From positions 1,824,348-1,888,347 of the forward strand of contig JAKTNV010000023.1 of the NCBI GenBank assembly GCA_022747635.1: DNA of 64,000 nt, read 5' to 3'. Below the pieces are notes generated by a model. That model was given only the letters and a program-made list of their open reading frames with translations. It had not been told where the DNA came from and did no database searches. Source of the stretch: Hetaerina americana. Its lineage: Eukaryota > Arthropoda > Insecta > Odonata > Calopterygidae. This document shows positions 10,029 to 21,119 of this stretch, piece by piece (position 1 is the stretch's first letter; the number at the start of each line of letters is the position of its first letter). The translations under genes and the position numbers were made by a program.

Positions 10029-10042
10029 ACGTCTCTGTATGA

Positions 10043-10540
10043 TTCGTTTGTGTGCGTGCGTAAGTGTCGCTATGTGCCCGTGTATATTGTGTCCGTGTAT
10101 CACTGCGTCTCCGAGCCTGCGTGCCCGTGTCACCGGCTGTGCATGTCTCTAGTGTGTCCGTCTCATAGTCTCACTGCGCATTTGTCTGTGTGTGCGCGTG
10201 CGTGTTTGTGTGTGTGTGAGAGAGTATCTGTGTGTTCCGGTGCGTGTGCGTGAGTGCTGTGTTCGTGCGTGAGTACTGCGTTCGTGCGTGACTGCGTATT
10301 CGTGCGTGTGCGTGAGTTCGCATTTTCTCGTGTGCGGGCACGTGCGTGTGTGGGCGCGTGAGTGAGGAGTGTTCACGTGCGCGCGTGTGACGGTGCGTGC
10401 TTGTGCCCGCATGCGCGTTTGCATGTGCGTGTATGCATGCGTTCGTGCGCGTGCGTGTGTGTACACATGCATGTGTGCCTTGGGCACGCGCGTGTGTAGG
10501 CTCGTTTCCGTGTGTGCGCGTCGGGGGAACCTTCAAGAGG
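10043..10540. repeat. Degenerate TG/TGCG-rich low-complexity tract
   Basis: About 500 bp of imperfect GTGTGCGTGCG-type repeats. The long ORFs on both strands here (His/Thr/Arg-rich on minus, Cys/Val/Arg-rich on plus) are artefacts of that composition. A variable minisatellite or microsatellite is the simplest reading. Confidence 0.8.
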
Positions 10541-10700
10541 TGAAGCGAAACACTGGTCTGAGCAACGGCGTGGGATTATCACCGCACCAAAGCCCCGTCC
10601 CGTTTTCACCAAAGCGTGCCCTCCCGCGGGACCGCACCAAGAATCGCTTCACAGGGGTGGCAAAAAGGCCATCGGCGAGACGCTCTCGTAGTTGCAGTGT

Positions 10701-11325
10701 CTACATCTACATCTACTTAATACCCCGCAAGCCGCCGCAAGGGCGTGTGGCGGGGGTGTGCCCACCCGTAATTTAGAAAAGAAAAAGAAAAAAAACCGCA
10801 TACCATAACCACAAAATCATACATCCACAAAAAAAAACATGGCATACATTCATGCATGAACACTTACACCCCACACACATGCAAACACTCAAACTACCAA
10901 CTAACATACGCATGCACCTGAAAGTATACCTAACATCTCTATAGTGTTTAATTTTGTTCCGACTTGTAAATTCAACGTTTTTAATATTTCTAAAGTGACT
11001 TCGGTTTCTTACTATTATGATTTCTGATTGTTCGGGGAAAGAATGAGTATTTGTACCTATCTGTCCTGGAGTCTATCTCCCTTAGTTTATCTTTGTGGTC
11101 TGATCTACCTAAGTAGTGTGGGGCCATTATAATTCCTTCAGTGTCATAGTTAAACTCGTTTGTTCTGAACCTTTCTAAAAGTTTAAGCCTCGCTTGTTCT
11201 CTCCGCACTTCAAGTGGTTCCCAGCCTAAATCCCCTAAGAGACCTGTCACACTTGTGTTTTTATCATAACAATTTTTAACGAATCTAGCGGATTTTCTCT
11301 GGACTCTATCTAATTCTTTTTAGTT
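10701..11325 (-). mobile_element. CR1-like LINE copy C, diverged subfamily, 5'-truncated
   Basis: The 3' UTR starts with the same (ATGTAG)n tail and GC-rich stem as copies A and B but differs afterwards. The coding remnant (about 11320 to 10990, minus) reads ELDRVQRKSARFVKN and SVTGLLGDLGWEPLEVRRE, aligning to the A-family RT C-terminus with many changes, so this is a sister subfamily. It has lost everything upstream of the C-terminal RT. Confidence 0.75.
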
Positions 11326-11599
11326 AAGCTAAGTGTCAATAGCTCATCAGGCGTTGGGATGCCACGCCCTCCCCTCTCCTGCTCCTCGAGCCTCAGCTTC
11401 CACGCTGTCGTGACCTGCTAGCTCCAGAGATACAGGTCTGCATGTCAACTGTTCCTCCTCGCGTAGTTTTTAACCCCGTTTCAGCATTCAACTTTGCTTT
11501 CCTAATTTCTTCAAAACCTCACAGTCTTAGGTTTACTTGCACTGATTCACATCCCATGCAAAGAACAGCGCTTTTGTAAATCATTCAGGAATAACTGTA

Positions 11600-12270
11600 A
11601 CCCATTATCCGCAACATGCACAGGTTGCGGATGAGTCTCCTATCCCTCCAAACCACTTCTATGCTCCGCAATACACTCTTAAATAATCCTATCCAGTTCA
11701 CTCCATCGAATGTCTTTCCGAATTTTACGAAACACAGACGAATACCTCCTAATATTATTCTATGTCATGGCCTCCTACCTAAACTAAAGATGGGCCATCC
11801 ACATTGTTTCTAAACCGTAGTGCCCGACCTCGCCATCATCTCTCCCTTCGCCCAGCACCATCTTCCAATCCCCTGTCACTATCAAATGTCGCCTTCAGGG
11901 AACACCCATAATTATTCCTCTGATTGGCGGTCTACCCCGTCTGTTTCTTCCTCCCTGTGGTTACTTTTTGCCATGCAAACCTGAAAAATGACCAGTTCTT
12001 TGGTTTAGTTAATAATTCTACTAAAAACAGTCAGTAACTGAACAGTTTTGTTTACTTCACTTCTTCCTACCTTTTTGTCTTGCGCCAGTGCCGCCCCTCA
12101 CTGGGTCTCTATGCCTCCGCTGCGTATTACTCTATCATTATCGTCTCCATGACTCCCGTTGTCTATCTCACCTCGCACGCCTCTCAAATATCTGCGCTTC
12201 CTCTCTCAATTAATATTTCCGCATTGCCCTGTCCTCGACATTGTTAGAAAGGATAAAAATGAATCACAAA
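11600..12270 (-). mobile_element. Old RTE-type LINE fragment, copy J
   Basis: The minus strand matches copy F in two blocks: an RT segment between motifs A and B (11600-11790) and endonuclease segments (GDWK...GEGRDDGEVGHYG, about 11830-11930, and the upstream leader near 12150-12260). It has many indels and stops. The two blocks are closer together than in F, so the intervening part is deleted. Confidence 0.55.
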
Positions 12271-12689
12271 CATTTAATCTCCCACCGTGCCTTCTTTCTT
12301 GTCTTACCGAAAGAGTTTTAATATCTAACTGGAATACGCTTTTGTTTCATTACTTCTTAAATTTCATACTGTATGTTCTACAAAAAAAGACCCGACATGA
12401 TAACGTTGACCATCGCTTTACTTTGGCAATCCGATACCATTATTATTCGAAATGCAGTCTGCTTTGTTCCTTCTCAGCCCCTTAGATAATTAATGAATGT
12501 TTCCAATTTTATAACACGAATGTTGAATTATAATAACGCAACTCCTTTCGGCGTGCATTCATAGAAATAATTGCTTTAGTTTTTTATATTAAATGTAGTA
12601 GATAAACACTTTGAGAATCAATGGGAGATATCATAATGAATTGATTTGATTAATTCAAGATTAAGTGTTGGCTGAAGATAGGTTTGTAT

Positions 12690-13960
12690 GTCCCTATTAT
12701 CGCAGGCGCATTACGCGCATTTCCCCTTGGTTCCTTCACATTTATTTCCTCCCCAGTTCTTCTACCTTCCCTGTTGTCCGAGTGCCTCGTATCTACCTTC
12801 CTCTGCCCAGCTCACATTCTTCTTTCTTCCATGGCCTTGATCACCCCACTGCCCATCAATCCCACCGCACCTCCATTCACCAGATCTGACTCGTTCGGAT
12901 TTCCCCCACTACCTTCCTCTCTTCTCCCACTTCGCGTAAAACCTCAGTGCTCGTCTCCCTCCAGCTCACTTCCTCCATTTCCTCCCTGCCATACCCACAT
13001 TTCTACAGCATCCAGCCTATGCTTATCCTTATGCCTCAAAGGCCGATATACAACCCGTACAAAATGGCACTCGATTTTAAATTCTTACCCTTTCTTCACA
13101 TTTTTACCAAGCAAATCTGTCATCAGTTATTAGTACATCATCATCAAGTACATGTTTCTGCTGGCTACTTGCTAATGCCTCTTTTGCGAAAGCAATTCTC
13201 CTAGATTCGCCGCTACTACGCCCATTTTCCACTAGATACTGCCCAAATAATTGAATTACTCGACTTAGGTGAGTTTACTTCTGCCCACTTTGCTTTACCT
13301 AGCTCTCCGACACCTTGATAATCTCATTATTTGCGTTTTTTGTCATAGTTAATGGAACCCCTTCCTATGCTCCCTCAACGATACTCGACAGCAACTACTT
13401 GCTCTCCCTTGCTTGATCGTCAGCAAAACTGAGTAAATCGCCTTTCCACCCTCGCTTATTCCCAGCTTAAGGTCTTTCCACGGCGCCCTTAACATTTCTT
13501 CAGCACACGCGTTGATTAGTGCCGATGGTAGCAGGCAACAATGTCTCACTTCCATTCACTGGCCATCCTCATTCTTCCTCTGCTAGCCTTACTTGTGTCG
13601 TCTGGTTCAAGTACATGTTTCCAGTAGGTCACCTATCCCACCAGACTACTCCCATTTTTGTTAATATCGCAACTAACTTTGTCCACACTACACAGTCGAC
13701 CGCCTCCACATAATTCACGAAACACATTGAGGCATCCTGATTATATTCGATGCTCTTTTCTAATTACGTTCTCATCATTGCAAGGCGCCATACGTACCTC
13801 TCTTTTTTCTAAAGCTAAGCTGATTATCGCCTAGGTAGTTGCTCGCACTATTTTGTGACTTTCTATTGATGAATCTTACAAATCACCTTTGCTTCAAGCG
13901 AAACTAAACCTATCGTCCTCCTATAGTCCTAACCTACCACCGCTTGACTGAGTGTTGGAA
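12690..13960 (-). mobile_element. Old RTE-type LINE fragment, copy L
   Basis: The minus strand can be followed against copy F from the C-terminal WRR block (about 13000), through the region corresponding to the ALGKEAF block (13190), the FADD region (13400), the region of the conserved DAIAVMRL block (13760), to the segment upstream of motif A (about 13940). There are several frame breaks. It is one of the most decayed RTE copies. Confidence 0.5.
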
Positions 13961-14095
13961 TGAGGGTCAAAATTATTGAAATGAAATCTCCTCGTCAAAT
14001 TTCTTTCTCGTAAATATTATGTATTAATCCAAAGTATATCTTCCTTTCATTTTTTGTCAACTCTTTAGTAATTCTACCGAAATATTATCTATATC

Positions 14096-14260
14096 TACGA
14101 GGTGTGATCAAAAAAAGACCGGACTGATTTTCTTCTGCGCAAACCGTTCAACGGATCGAAACAAGACACAGTGCGCCATCTAACGAAACATCAGATGACT
14201 AAAACGAGAGATGTTGCGTTTGTTTACGTCGGGTCGTTACGCAGCAGCAGCGGTCATGTG
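14096..14260. mobile_element. Mariner-like element end, truncated
   Basis: CGAGGTGTGATCAAAAAAAG at 14099 onward closely resembles mariner terminal repeats and is followed by about 150 bp that may be mariner 5' leader. The rest of the transposon is missing; CR1 copy D begins at about 14262. Confidence 0.45.
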
Positions 14261-15353
14261 CCTCAAATACCTAGGTGTTACATTCACAAAAGACTTAACT
14301 TGGGGGACTCACAAACGTAAAGTCTGCGGTCAAGCATATAAAAAATTGGGATTCATTAGACGCATTGTCGGCAAAAGTGACTCGAAGGTCAAGGAACGTT
14401 GTTACCACGCTCTTGTAAGGCCTCATTTAGAATACGCATGCAGCGTGTGGGATCCGAGTGAAAAAGGCCTCATTCGGGAAATCGAGAAGGTTCAACGCCG
14501 GGCAGCCCGTTTTGTAAAAAATTCTTACGATAAAACGCAAAGCGTCACCGAAATGCTCATGGATTTGGGGTGGGAATCATTGGCTGAGAGACGATTCAAT
14601 GCAAGACTGAAATTATTAAATAAATTCAGATCCGCATGTTTCAGCACCGAGGTCTCGCAAATTATTCGTACTCCTACATACATCAGTCGCTTGGATCATG
14701 CATATAAAATTCGGGAAATAGATGACAGAACTAGCCGACTCAAGGACTCCTTCTTCCCACGGACAATACGGGATAGCAACTGCAGGGTTATAGATAGCAA
14801 AAATTCCACTTGCCACTCTCAGCGTCTAAAAAATAATTAGTTCTATTTAAATGCATGGTCTTCCACTAACCTTATGTGTTTTGTTATAATAACCCATTCT
14901 TTTCGAATGACCTCATTCGTGTTCTGTTCATCTGTTTTTAAGTTTCCCTTTCAATCCCTCGTCCCTCTCCGCGGGGGGAAATTCCTGCTACCTGCAACGT
15001 TGGGTCGCATTCCCTGCCTTTTAGAGACTCTTTGGGGGTAGAGTGTTTCGTGGTACATTTTCATGTGGTAGTGATGTTTCAATTTCTTGCTTGTTGTGTC
15101 CTGGTTTCCGTGTTGTAGGATGGCTTTCATGCTGTATCCTGGGTTGCAGTTTTTTGTTGTTTTGCGGTATATAGTATGTGTTTGCATGAGTGTTGGATGT
15201 TGGGATTTCTGCATGAGTGTGTGCGCTGCTGTGGGTGTAATTTTCCACGTTGTTGTTTTGCATGAGGTATTGATCCTTTTTACGGTTGGTGACCTAACAC
15301 CCCCCGCCACACGCTCTTGCGGGGTATTCTGTAGATGTAGATGAGATGTAGAT
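14261..15353 (+). mobile_element. CR1-like LINE copy D, 5'-truncated
   Basis: Plus-strand copy of the A family. The open coding remnant (about 14262-14840) runs from LKYLGVTFTKDL through RPHLEYACSVWDP to the C-terminal HSQRLKNN stop; the 3' UTR extends to the tail GTAGATGTAGATGAGATGTAGAT at about 15331-15353. The ATG at 14211 belongs to flanking mariner-like DNA, so the longer ORF is a chance fusion. Confidence 0.85.
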
Positions 15354-15357
15354 TGAG

Positions 15358-16410
15358 TGTTTGCATGCGTGTTGGGTATAATTATAGCATTTTTCACGAT
15401 ATCTGTAATGATTTCTCCATTTTCCGTCTTCAAAGAGTGAACAGTTGGACGTTTACCCTGTATATCCCTAACATAGGACCAGAATGACTTTGGATATTCC
15501 TCAAGATATTCGCTTAGCATTTTAGATTTAAAAGAGTGTAGTGCTGTGCGCATAATACTTTTCGTCTTACTAGGACAGAAATAATTCCAAGTGTTCTCTG
15601 TATTGGTTGTCAGTGTTTCTGTCTTGTATTCTGGTAATTTTATCTTTAAATATTCTCTTAGTCCGTTAAAATTTGCCTTGTTGTATAGGTATATTTTACG
15701 CTTTTCTTTTTTTAATTTGACGAACTTAGTTTTTAACTCTACAAGAATAGCCTTATGGTCACTGATTCCGTCTATTATTTCAATGTTATTAATGATTTCG
15801 GGCATAAAAGTCGCAAAGATATCTAGTATGATTTGGCCCCGTGTTGGTGATTTAACAATTTGTTCTAAGGAGTGTTTTGTGAATATATGAAGGAGTTCTT
15901 GGCATGAATCTCGGTTTTTGGCAGATTTTCCTACGCAGTAGTTGTCCCAGTCAATTGATGGTTGATTTATGTCACCAGCGATTATAGTAATACTGTTGCT
16001 ATGTCTGCTGCTGATAGTGGATATTTGTTCGTCGAGCTTGTGTAGGACATCTGTGTTAGAATCTGGGGGTCTATAAAATGAACACACGAATAGGCTTCTG
16101 CCGTTGTAGTCCTTAATGTTGCACCAAACGCTTTCTATGTCATCGACGTCGCATTCATATCGTTGGCTACTAAGATGTGACTTTACTGCAATGAATACTC
16201 CCCCACCCAATCTATTTGGTCAGTCCCTTCTGTAAATTGTGAAACCGTTTGGAAAAACCTCATTGTTTGCTATATCTCCCGTGAGCCAACTTTCCGTTCC
16301 AACTACTATGTCTGCGTTTGTACTGACAAAAATATGTTCAATATCCGATATTTTGTTTCTAATGCTACGGCAGTTTAATGTTATAATTTTAATTTCGTTA
16401 ATAATAAAAT
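15358..16410 (-). pseudogene. CR1-like ORF2 endonuclease fragment, copy P
   Basis: On the minus strand from about 16405 the frame reads IITLNCRSIRNKISDIEH, VVGTESWLTGD, then a TGA stop (about 16218), then GGGVFIAVKSH, CSFYRPPDSN, AGDINQPSIDW and GISDHKAILVELK, continuing into the region before RT (FWSYVRDIQGKRPTV). It is a second, diverged relative of copy A's ORF2. It too lacks an ATG across the endonuclease start. It ends at about 15360, where copy D's tail begins in the opposite orientation. The nonsense codon and missing RT make it a pseudogene. Confidence 0.8.
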
Positions 16411-17625
16411 ATCCTCAACCAGAGGTATCGAAAAAATTTTCAAGACTGTTGACACGAAAATCTCTTACACCAACAACAGCAAACTAAAACAGCTCCTAGG
16501 AGACACCAAAGACAAAACACCTACAACAGAGAAGTCTGGCATTTACCAAATCAACTGTGGGACTTGCCAAGCTTCTTACATAGGCCAAACACGCAGAAAT
16601 ATTCTTACTAGATATAAAGAACACTACGCCCACTACAAGCACAATAAACCAGACAAATCAAGTGTGGCACAGCATTTAATTGAAACAAGACACCACATGG
16701 CAAAAGACAATTTCTACATCTACATAATACCCCGCAAGCCGCCGCAAGGATGTGTCGCTGGGGTGTTAGGTCACCAACCGTAAAAAAGAAAAATACCACA
16801 TGCAAAAAAACAACACGGAAAATTACACCCACAGCAGCGCACACACTCATGCAAAAAACCCAACATCCAACACTCATGCAAACACATATACCGCAAAACA
16901 ACTAAAAAACTGCACCCCATGATGCAGCACGAAAGACATCCTACAACACGCTAGCCAGGACACAACAAGCAAGAAATTGAAACATCACTACCACATGAAA
17001 ATGCACCACAAAACACTCTACCCCCAAAGAGTCTGTAAAAGGCAGGGAATGCGACCCAACGTTGCAGGTAGCAGGAATTTCCCCCCGCGGAGAGGGACGA
17101 GGGATTGAAAGGGAGACTTAAAAACAGATGAACGGAACACGAATGAGGTCATTCGGAAAGAATGGGTTATTATAGCAAAACACATAAGGTTAGTGGAAGA
17201 GCATGCATTTAAGTAGAACTAATTATTTTTTAGACGCTGAGGGTGGCAAGTGGAATTTTTGCTATCTATAACCCTGCAGTTGCTATCCCGTATTGTCCGT
17301 GAGAAGAAGGAGTCCTTGAGTCGGCTAGTTCTGTCATCTATTTCTCGAATTTTATATGCATGATCCAAGCGACCGATGTATGTAGGAGTACGAATAAGTT
17401 GCGAGACCTCGGTGCTGAAACATGCGGATCTGAATTTATTTAATAATTTCAATCTTGCATTGAATCGTCTCTCTTCCAAATTTAAATCTCCTAAAACAAA
17501 CAACGAATAATTTACTTGACGCTGATGAGAGCATTTTAATTTTCAAAAACAGAGACAATCTCCTAAACAGTGACACAGGACCTATTTCATATTCCTCGCT
17601 TTTCTCCCTGTTAAATTTGAAATAG
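16411..17625 (+). pseudogene. Penelope-like element GIY-YIG endonuclease, interrupted by CR1 copy O
   Basis: The plus frame 16421-16713 reads RGIEKIFKTVDTKISY, KLKQLLGDTKDKTP, then SGIYQINCGTCQASYIGQTR, RYKEHYAHYKHNK and VAQHLIETRHHM. These are the linker and GIY-YIG nuclease of an EN-positive PLE: the GIY...YIG pair with the CxxC insertion and the Arg/His/Glu helix. The frame resumes at 17479 after a LINE insertion and continues in phase to LLDADESILIFKN, NLLNSDTGPISYSSLF and a stop at 17623-17625. Thus the whole EN domain was open before the insertion. The RT part upstream of 16411 is absent. Confidence 0.8.
16714..17478 (-). mobile_element. CR1-like LINE copy O, 5'-truncated, inside the PLE endonuclease
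   Basis: A minus-strand 765-bp copy of the A family: tail at 16714-16727, 3' UTR, and RT C-terminal remnant from LEERRFNARLKLLNKF to HPQRLKNN (about 17477-17219). AATTT occurs at 16709-16713 and 17479-17483; joining at one copy restores the PLE frame, so this is the target-site duplication. It is the youngest event at this spot. Confidence 0.85.
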
Positions 17626-18100
17626 CCCTTAGTTCATTGTAAACCTACAGTCTCTTCAACGTTTGTGCTTCTAATCCTTTTATCCTTTCCCTTCCCTAAA
17701 CTGTCAATTTTCCGTTTTTGAGGTGTTCCCTTCATCCTCTGCAAGGTTTTTCCTACATCCTCAACGGTTATTTGTCTGTAGGTTGCCTTTCACTTCTCCC
17801 TCCCCCACCAACGTTCGCTTAACGGTTGTGCTAAGCTTCCCCTTCACATTTCCCCCTTTTTGCAACGGTCATTTCCTTGATCGTGTAATTCCCCCTCCCC
17901 CTCACTACATAACCTATATTTTCAAACTCCTCTACCATCAGCCTTATGTATTATGTAGATGTAGATGTATATATTCTTCGGATCGCCCTTACCCTTTCTC
18001 ACTTCGACTTGTGTTATCGTGACGATTACCCTTCAGTACGCTGAAGAGGTCTATTTTGTGGCCGAAATACGCGTATTCGTATCCACCTTTCTTATCCTCT
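17626..18100 (+). mobile_element. PLE 3' tail following the GIY-YIG stop
   Basis: Non-coding, C/T-rich sequence after the PLE stop, ending in a hammerhead fold at 18036-18082. A short GTAGATGTAGATGTA run at about 17955-17970 resembles CR1 tails and may be a trace of another LINE insertion. Confidence 0.45.
18036..18082 (+). ncRNA. Complete type I hammerhead ribozyme fold in PLE tail
   Basis: Order: GTACG (stem I, 18036-18040), CTGAAGA core (18041-18047), GGTC, 8-nt loop, GGCC (stem II), GAA (18064-18066), ATA-CGCG-TAT (stem III with tetraloop), T at the cleavage position (18077), CGTAT (stem I, 18078-18082). All conserved core bases fit CUGANGA...GAAA, with stems I and II each holding one G-U pair. 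It lies about 410 bp downstream of a PLE ORF stop, where such ribozymes are expected. Activity cannot be judged from sequence. Confidence 0.6.
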
Positions 18101-19400
18101 CCTTTTTACCTTTTACCCCTTCTTGACTTGTGGCGCTAGCCAACTAATTTCATTTGTACTTTGTTCAGAAAGGTTAACTGTTTACGGCTATTGGAGTTTT
18201 ACATTCTTTCCCCTTAAATAAATCTCTTCTATGACCGGCATGAGTCAGGCTACGTTTTTCTTACAAGGTGCTTGATTACCAGTTAGTTTTCATCTCGTTC
18301 CAGTCAATGCAACCCTTCAGCTCACTCACTTCCTCATCCCAGGAAGTCCTTTTTTGTATATGCCGCGACTGTGAAAAGACCTGCATGGCAAATATAAAAT
18401 ATGGACTAATATATATATCCTCCTTACAAATGTAAAAAGTGCTCGGTGGTGTCAGAGCCGCACAAATACGTAAGCATTCTTTCTATATTTTCCCTCGAGG
18501 ACCCCACGCGAACGGTGAGCTCGCTGGATAAGGCACTGCCCTTTCCTTCGCGAAACTCAAAAAAATCGGATTTTTAAAACATTTTTGCGGTCAATATAAA
18601 AGGCCCTTGTTTGCGACAGAGGCGTGCAAAAACGTAAACACGAACATCCCACGATGAGCCGGTTAAAAGGCTTGATGTTCACAAAGGGAAAAATGGAGCG
18701 CTGATAGAATACATCATTACCGATTTCCACGGCCTGGGCTCTCGGACAGACCTCAACCTTTCCATCTGCCAGTCGAGCAAACGAATAACCCAAGCAAGTA
18801 TATATAAATACCACACACGACCTTTTGTTTCGATCAACCCGCGTGGGTGGGTCACGACATCCGCCGTTGTCCTAGAGGCGACTTGGGTGAACGAGGGCGG
18901 GAAGGGCGATTAGATTCCTGGCTCGATCTGCCATTGAAGCTGAGAGTCCCCATCGGCCAAGGGAAGAAAAAGAGGAACTCGTGTTGAGAGCTCACTCAAT
19001 GAACTATTTACTACCCGGGTGGGTTTGAGGCCCAATCATCCAAATGGATTCGGATCCATTACGGCCATCCAATTGAATATTGTAAGCGATGGATTCCACG
19101 ATTAACCGGAAATTTGTGAACTCAAATGCTGTTAAGTCCAAGGATATTTTACCACTATAATTGTTTGAAATTTTTGAAATAATATTGCATGGAGATGACG
19201 TCTTACATGAGGATAGTACAATGCTCCAAATCGATCAGGAAACAATATTAACTTGGTCAAAGTTGGAAGGACCAAACTATAAACACTATACAGCGCATAA
19301 TCTTCATCCAATAGTAGGCAGAACTACATGTAAGAAACTTATAAGTCATTATAAGGATGGATAATTAAGTAAAATTTAATTATTGCATAAACCTGCACAT
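18101..19400. other. Intergenic, nothing recognised
   Basis: AT-rich DNA with no recognisable coding, RNA or transposon sequence. Short ORFs (18557-18814 minus; 19161-19364 plus) match no family I know. Confidence 0.5.
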
Positions 19401-19404
19401 TCTA

Positions 19405-19710
19405 GCAGTAGTAGATTTAGGGGAAGCAACGGACAGCTAAGGACATCAGCGCCTTAGGGATGGATGGGAAAGGATGGACGATGGAGAGAAACCCAGCGTC
19501 GGCATAGGCCTACTCTTAATGAAAGGCACCAAGGGGTACGCAGTTTAATGTCCTATTCGACGGACGGCGTACTCACTCCAAGTGCTTTCCACGAAGCTCC
19601 TCAAGTAGGAATCAGGCTACCACTGAAAAATATCTGCCGATTTCCGGATTCGATCCTGGGCCCTTTGGGTGGGAAGCCTAGACGTTAGCCAGCGCACCAT
19701 CCCGTACCCC
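19405..19710 (-). repeat. tRNA-derived SINE, family 1, older copy
   Basis: About 300 bp closely related to the copies at 30100 and 51910. On the minus strand a tRNA-like head carries an A-box (TGGTGCGCTGGCTAACG) and a B-box-like GGATCGAATCC, followed by a conserved body (the GGACATTAAAC/ GTCCGTCGAATAGG region) and a TAC/CTA-rich tail. It differs from the other two copies at many positions and so is older. Confidence 0.75.
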
Positions 19711-19778
19711 CTGGATATTATTTGGATCGTTATTGGACTGACTCCATTGAGGGAAAACAAAGAAGCTTTTACTTACTT

Positions 19779-20009
19779 TTAAGTGCTCGAAAATGCAGTT
19801 CTTGGTAAATGCACTTCCAATTTGGCTTTCGATCTACGGCATGAAGCATAGAGTTTGAAACACATTTCCTGCATACCTCCTTGATACGAGTATTCAAACC
19901 CTTTGTGCGCCATATCAACAAATTGCTTAACAGTAGATGTGGTGCAAGCAGTCATTTCAACAGACCCCAACGTAGTGGGATGGAAGAGAAAAGAAAAATT
20001 GAGTTTCAT
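19779..20009 (-). other. Exon-like block of unknown function
   Basis: The minus strand has a pyrimidine-rich run, then a 76-codon frame (VEMTACTTSTVKQF, GFEYSYQGGMQEMCFKLYAS, KAKLEVHLPRTAF) with normal protein-like composition, and a GTAAGT donor-like sequence about 10 bases past the stop. I do not recognise the protein. It could be an exon of a host gene or of an unrecognised transposon; the in-frame stop before the donor argues against a simple internal exon. Confidence 0.2.
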
Positions 20010-20220
20010 AATAAAGGCAGACTGAAAATACTGATTTCCCTGGAATGCGGGCTTTAGAACTGAAGATTCATACTAAAGATATTTAACATACGTACAAGAC
20101 TCCATTGATGAAATTCAATAAGAACCACATTGATGAAGAAAATAAATCCTTTTTTTTTGTGTCACACTAGTGTTAAATTATAATATGGCTTTTGAACTTC
20201 GTGAGCAGAGAACGAATATA

Positions 20221-21116
20221 CAAGGTTTGTATGAGAAGTATCGAGAATAGTTTCGGAAAAATAGATTTGTTTCTGGTATTGCTTAAAAACCTCAAAATTC
20301 TTCCAAATACATCCCCTGAGCGTCGACACACCTATGCCAGTGGCTTTTCCACGACTCGAAGGCCCCCTCGTAGGTGAATTCTGGAAGGCCCTTACGGGTA
20401 CGCGAGCAAGCTTCTTTGACGGTATTTAGGATCCCATGGTGGTGTCCTTTGAGGGAGGATTTAACTCTTGGAAATAGGAAATAGTCTGCTGGTGCCAAGT
20501 GGGGAATGTAAGGGAGTTGGGGAATCGTCGCGATGCCGCTGCAGAAGGTCTTCGTAAGGAAGCATTCGACTGTTCTCTTGATCGTCCGTCAAGACCTTCG
20601 GGACGAGTTTAGCGCAGATTATTTGCATCGCCAATTTTTTAGTGATAATAGTGTCCACTGTCATCTTGTCAGGGCCAAAACGATCTGCGATCATGCCATC
20701 ACTTAATCGACGGTCTGAATTCAGCACTTCACGCACAAGTTGCACGTTGTCGTCAGTTGTTAACGTGGACGACCGTCCAGCGCGGGGCTCGTTCTCCGCA
20801 CTCTCTTTGCCATCTTTGAAGAGACTGCCACTTAAAAACAGCAGTTTCTGACAGACTTCCATTCTTGAACACCTGCCAAATCGATCCCCCAGTCAAGCAC
20901 AAAATTTGATAACGCACCGCGGTTTAACCGTTCGCTACATTATGCGCTTGCGCCGAGTCACTAGACAGGGGTCCACTAAACACGATCTGGCCCGAACGAA
21001 CGCTCGCAGGCGATTGGCACGTGTTAAGGTCACACCCGCCACCACCAGGACTGTGCGCTGCGGCAAACAGTCACGTGAGGGAAAAATGGTGTCATTTACT
21101 TTTTATACCAACCTTG
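20221..21116 (-). mobile_element. Mariner-like transposon with TIRs, inactive
   Basis: Terminal repeats CAAGGTTTGTATGAGAAGTA (20221) and, inverted at the right end, CAAGGTTGGTATAAAAAGTA are flanked by TA on both sides (20219-20220; 21117-21118). The minus strand has transposase pieces: FKDGKESAENEPRAGRSST and DNVQLVREVLNSDRRLSDG (N-terminal DNA-binding region), then CAKLVPKVLTDDQ, then after a deletion and frameshift LAPADYFLFPRVKSSLKG with the last catalytic Asp, and FESWKSHWHRCVDAQG. The central part holding the first two Asp residues is deleted, so it cannot transpose alone. Confidence 0.85.
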
Positions 21117-21119
21117 TAT

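Noticed and set aside
10149..10776. His/Thr/Arg- and Cys/Val-rich ORFs
   Set aside because: Translation of degenerate TG/TGCG repeats, partly extending into CR1 tail.
14211..14261. N-terminal extension of the RT remnant in copy D
   Set aside because: Encoded by mariner-like flanking DNA; the RT sequence starts at about LKYLGVTF.
14951..15357. C-terminal part of the 419-codon minus ORF
   Set aside because: This part reads antisense through copy D's 3' UTR; the endonuclease fragment ends at about 15360.
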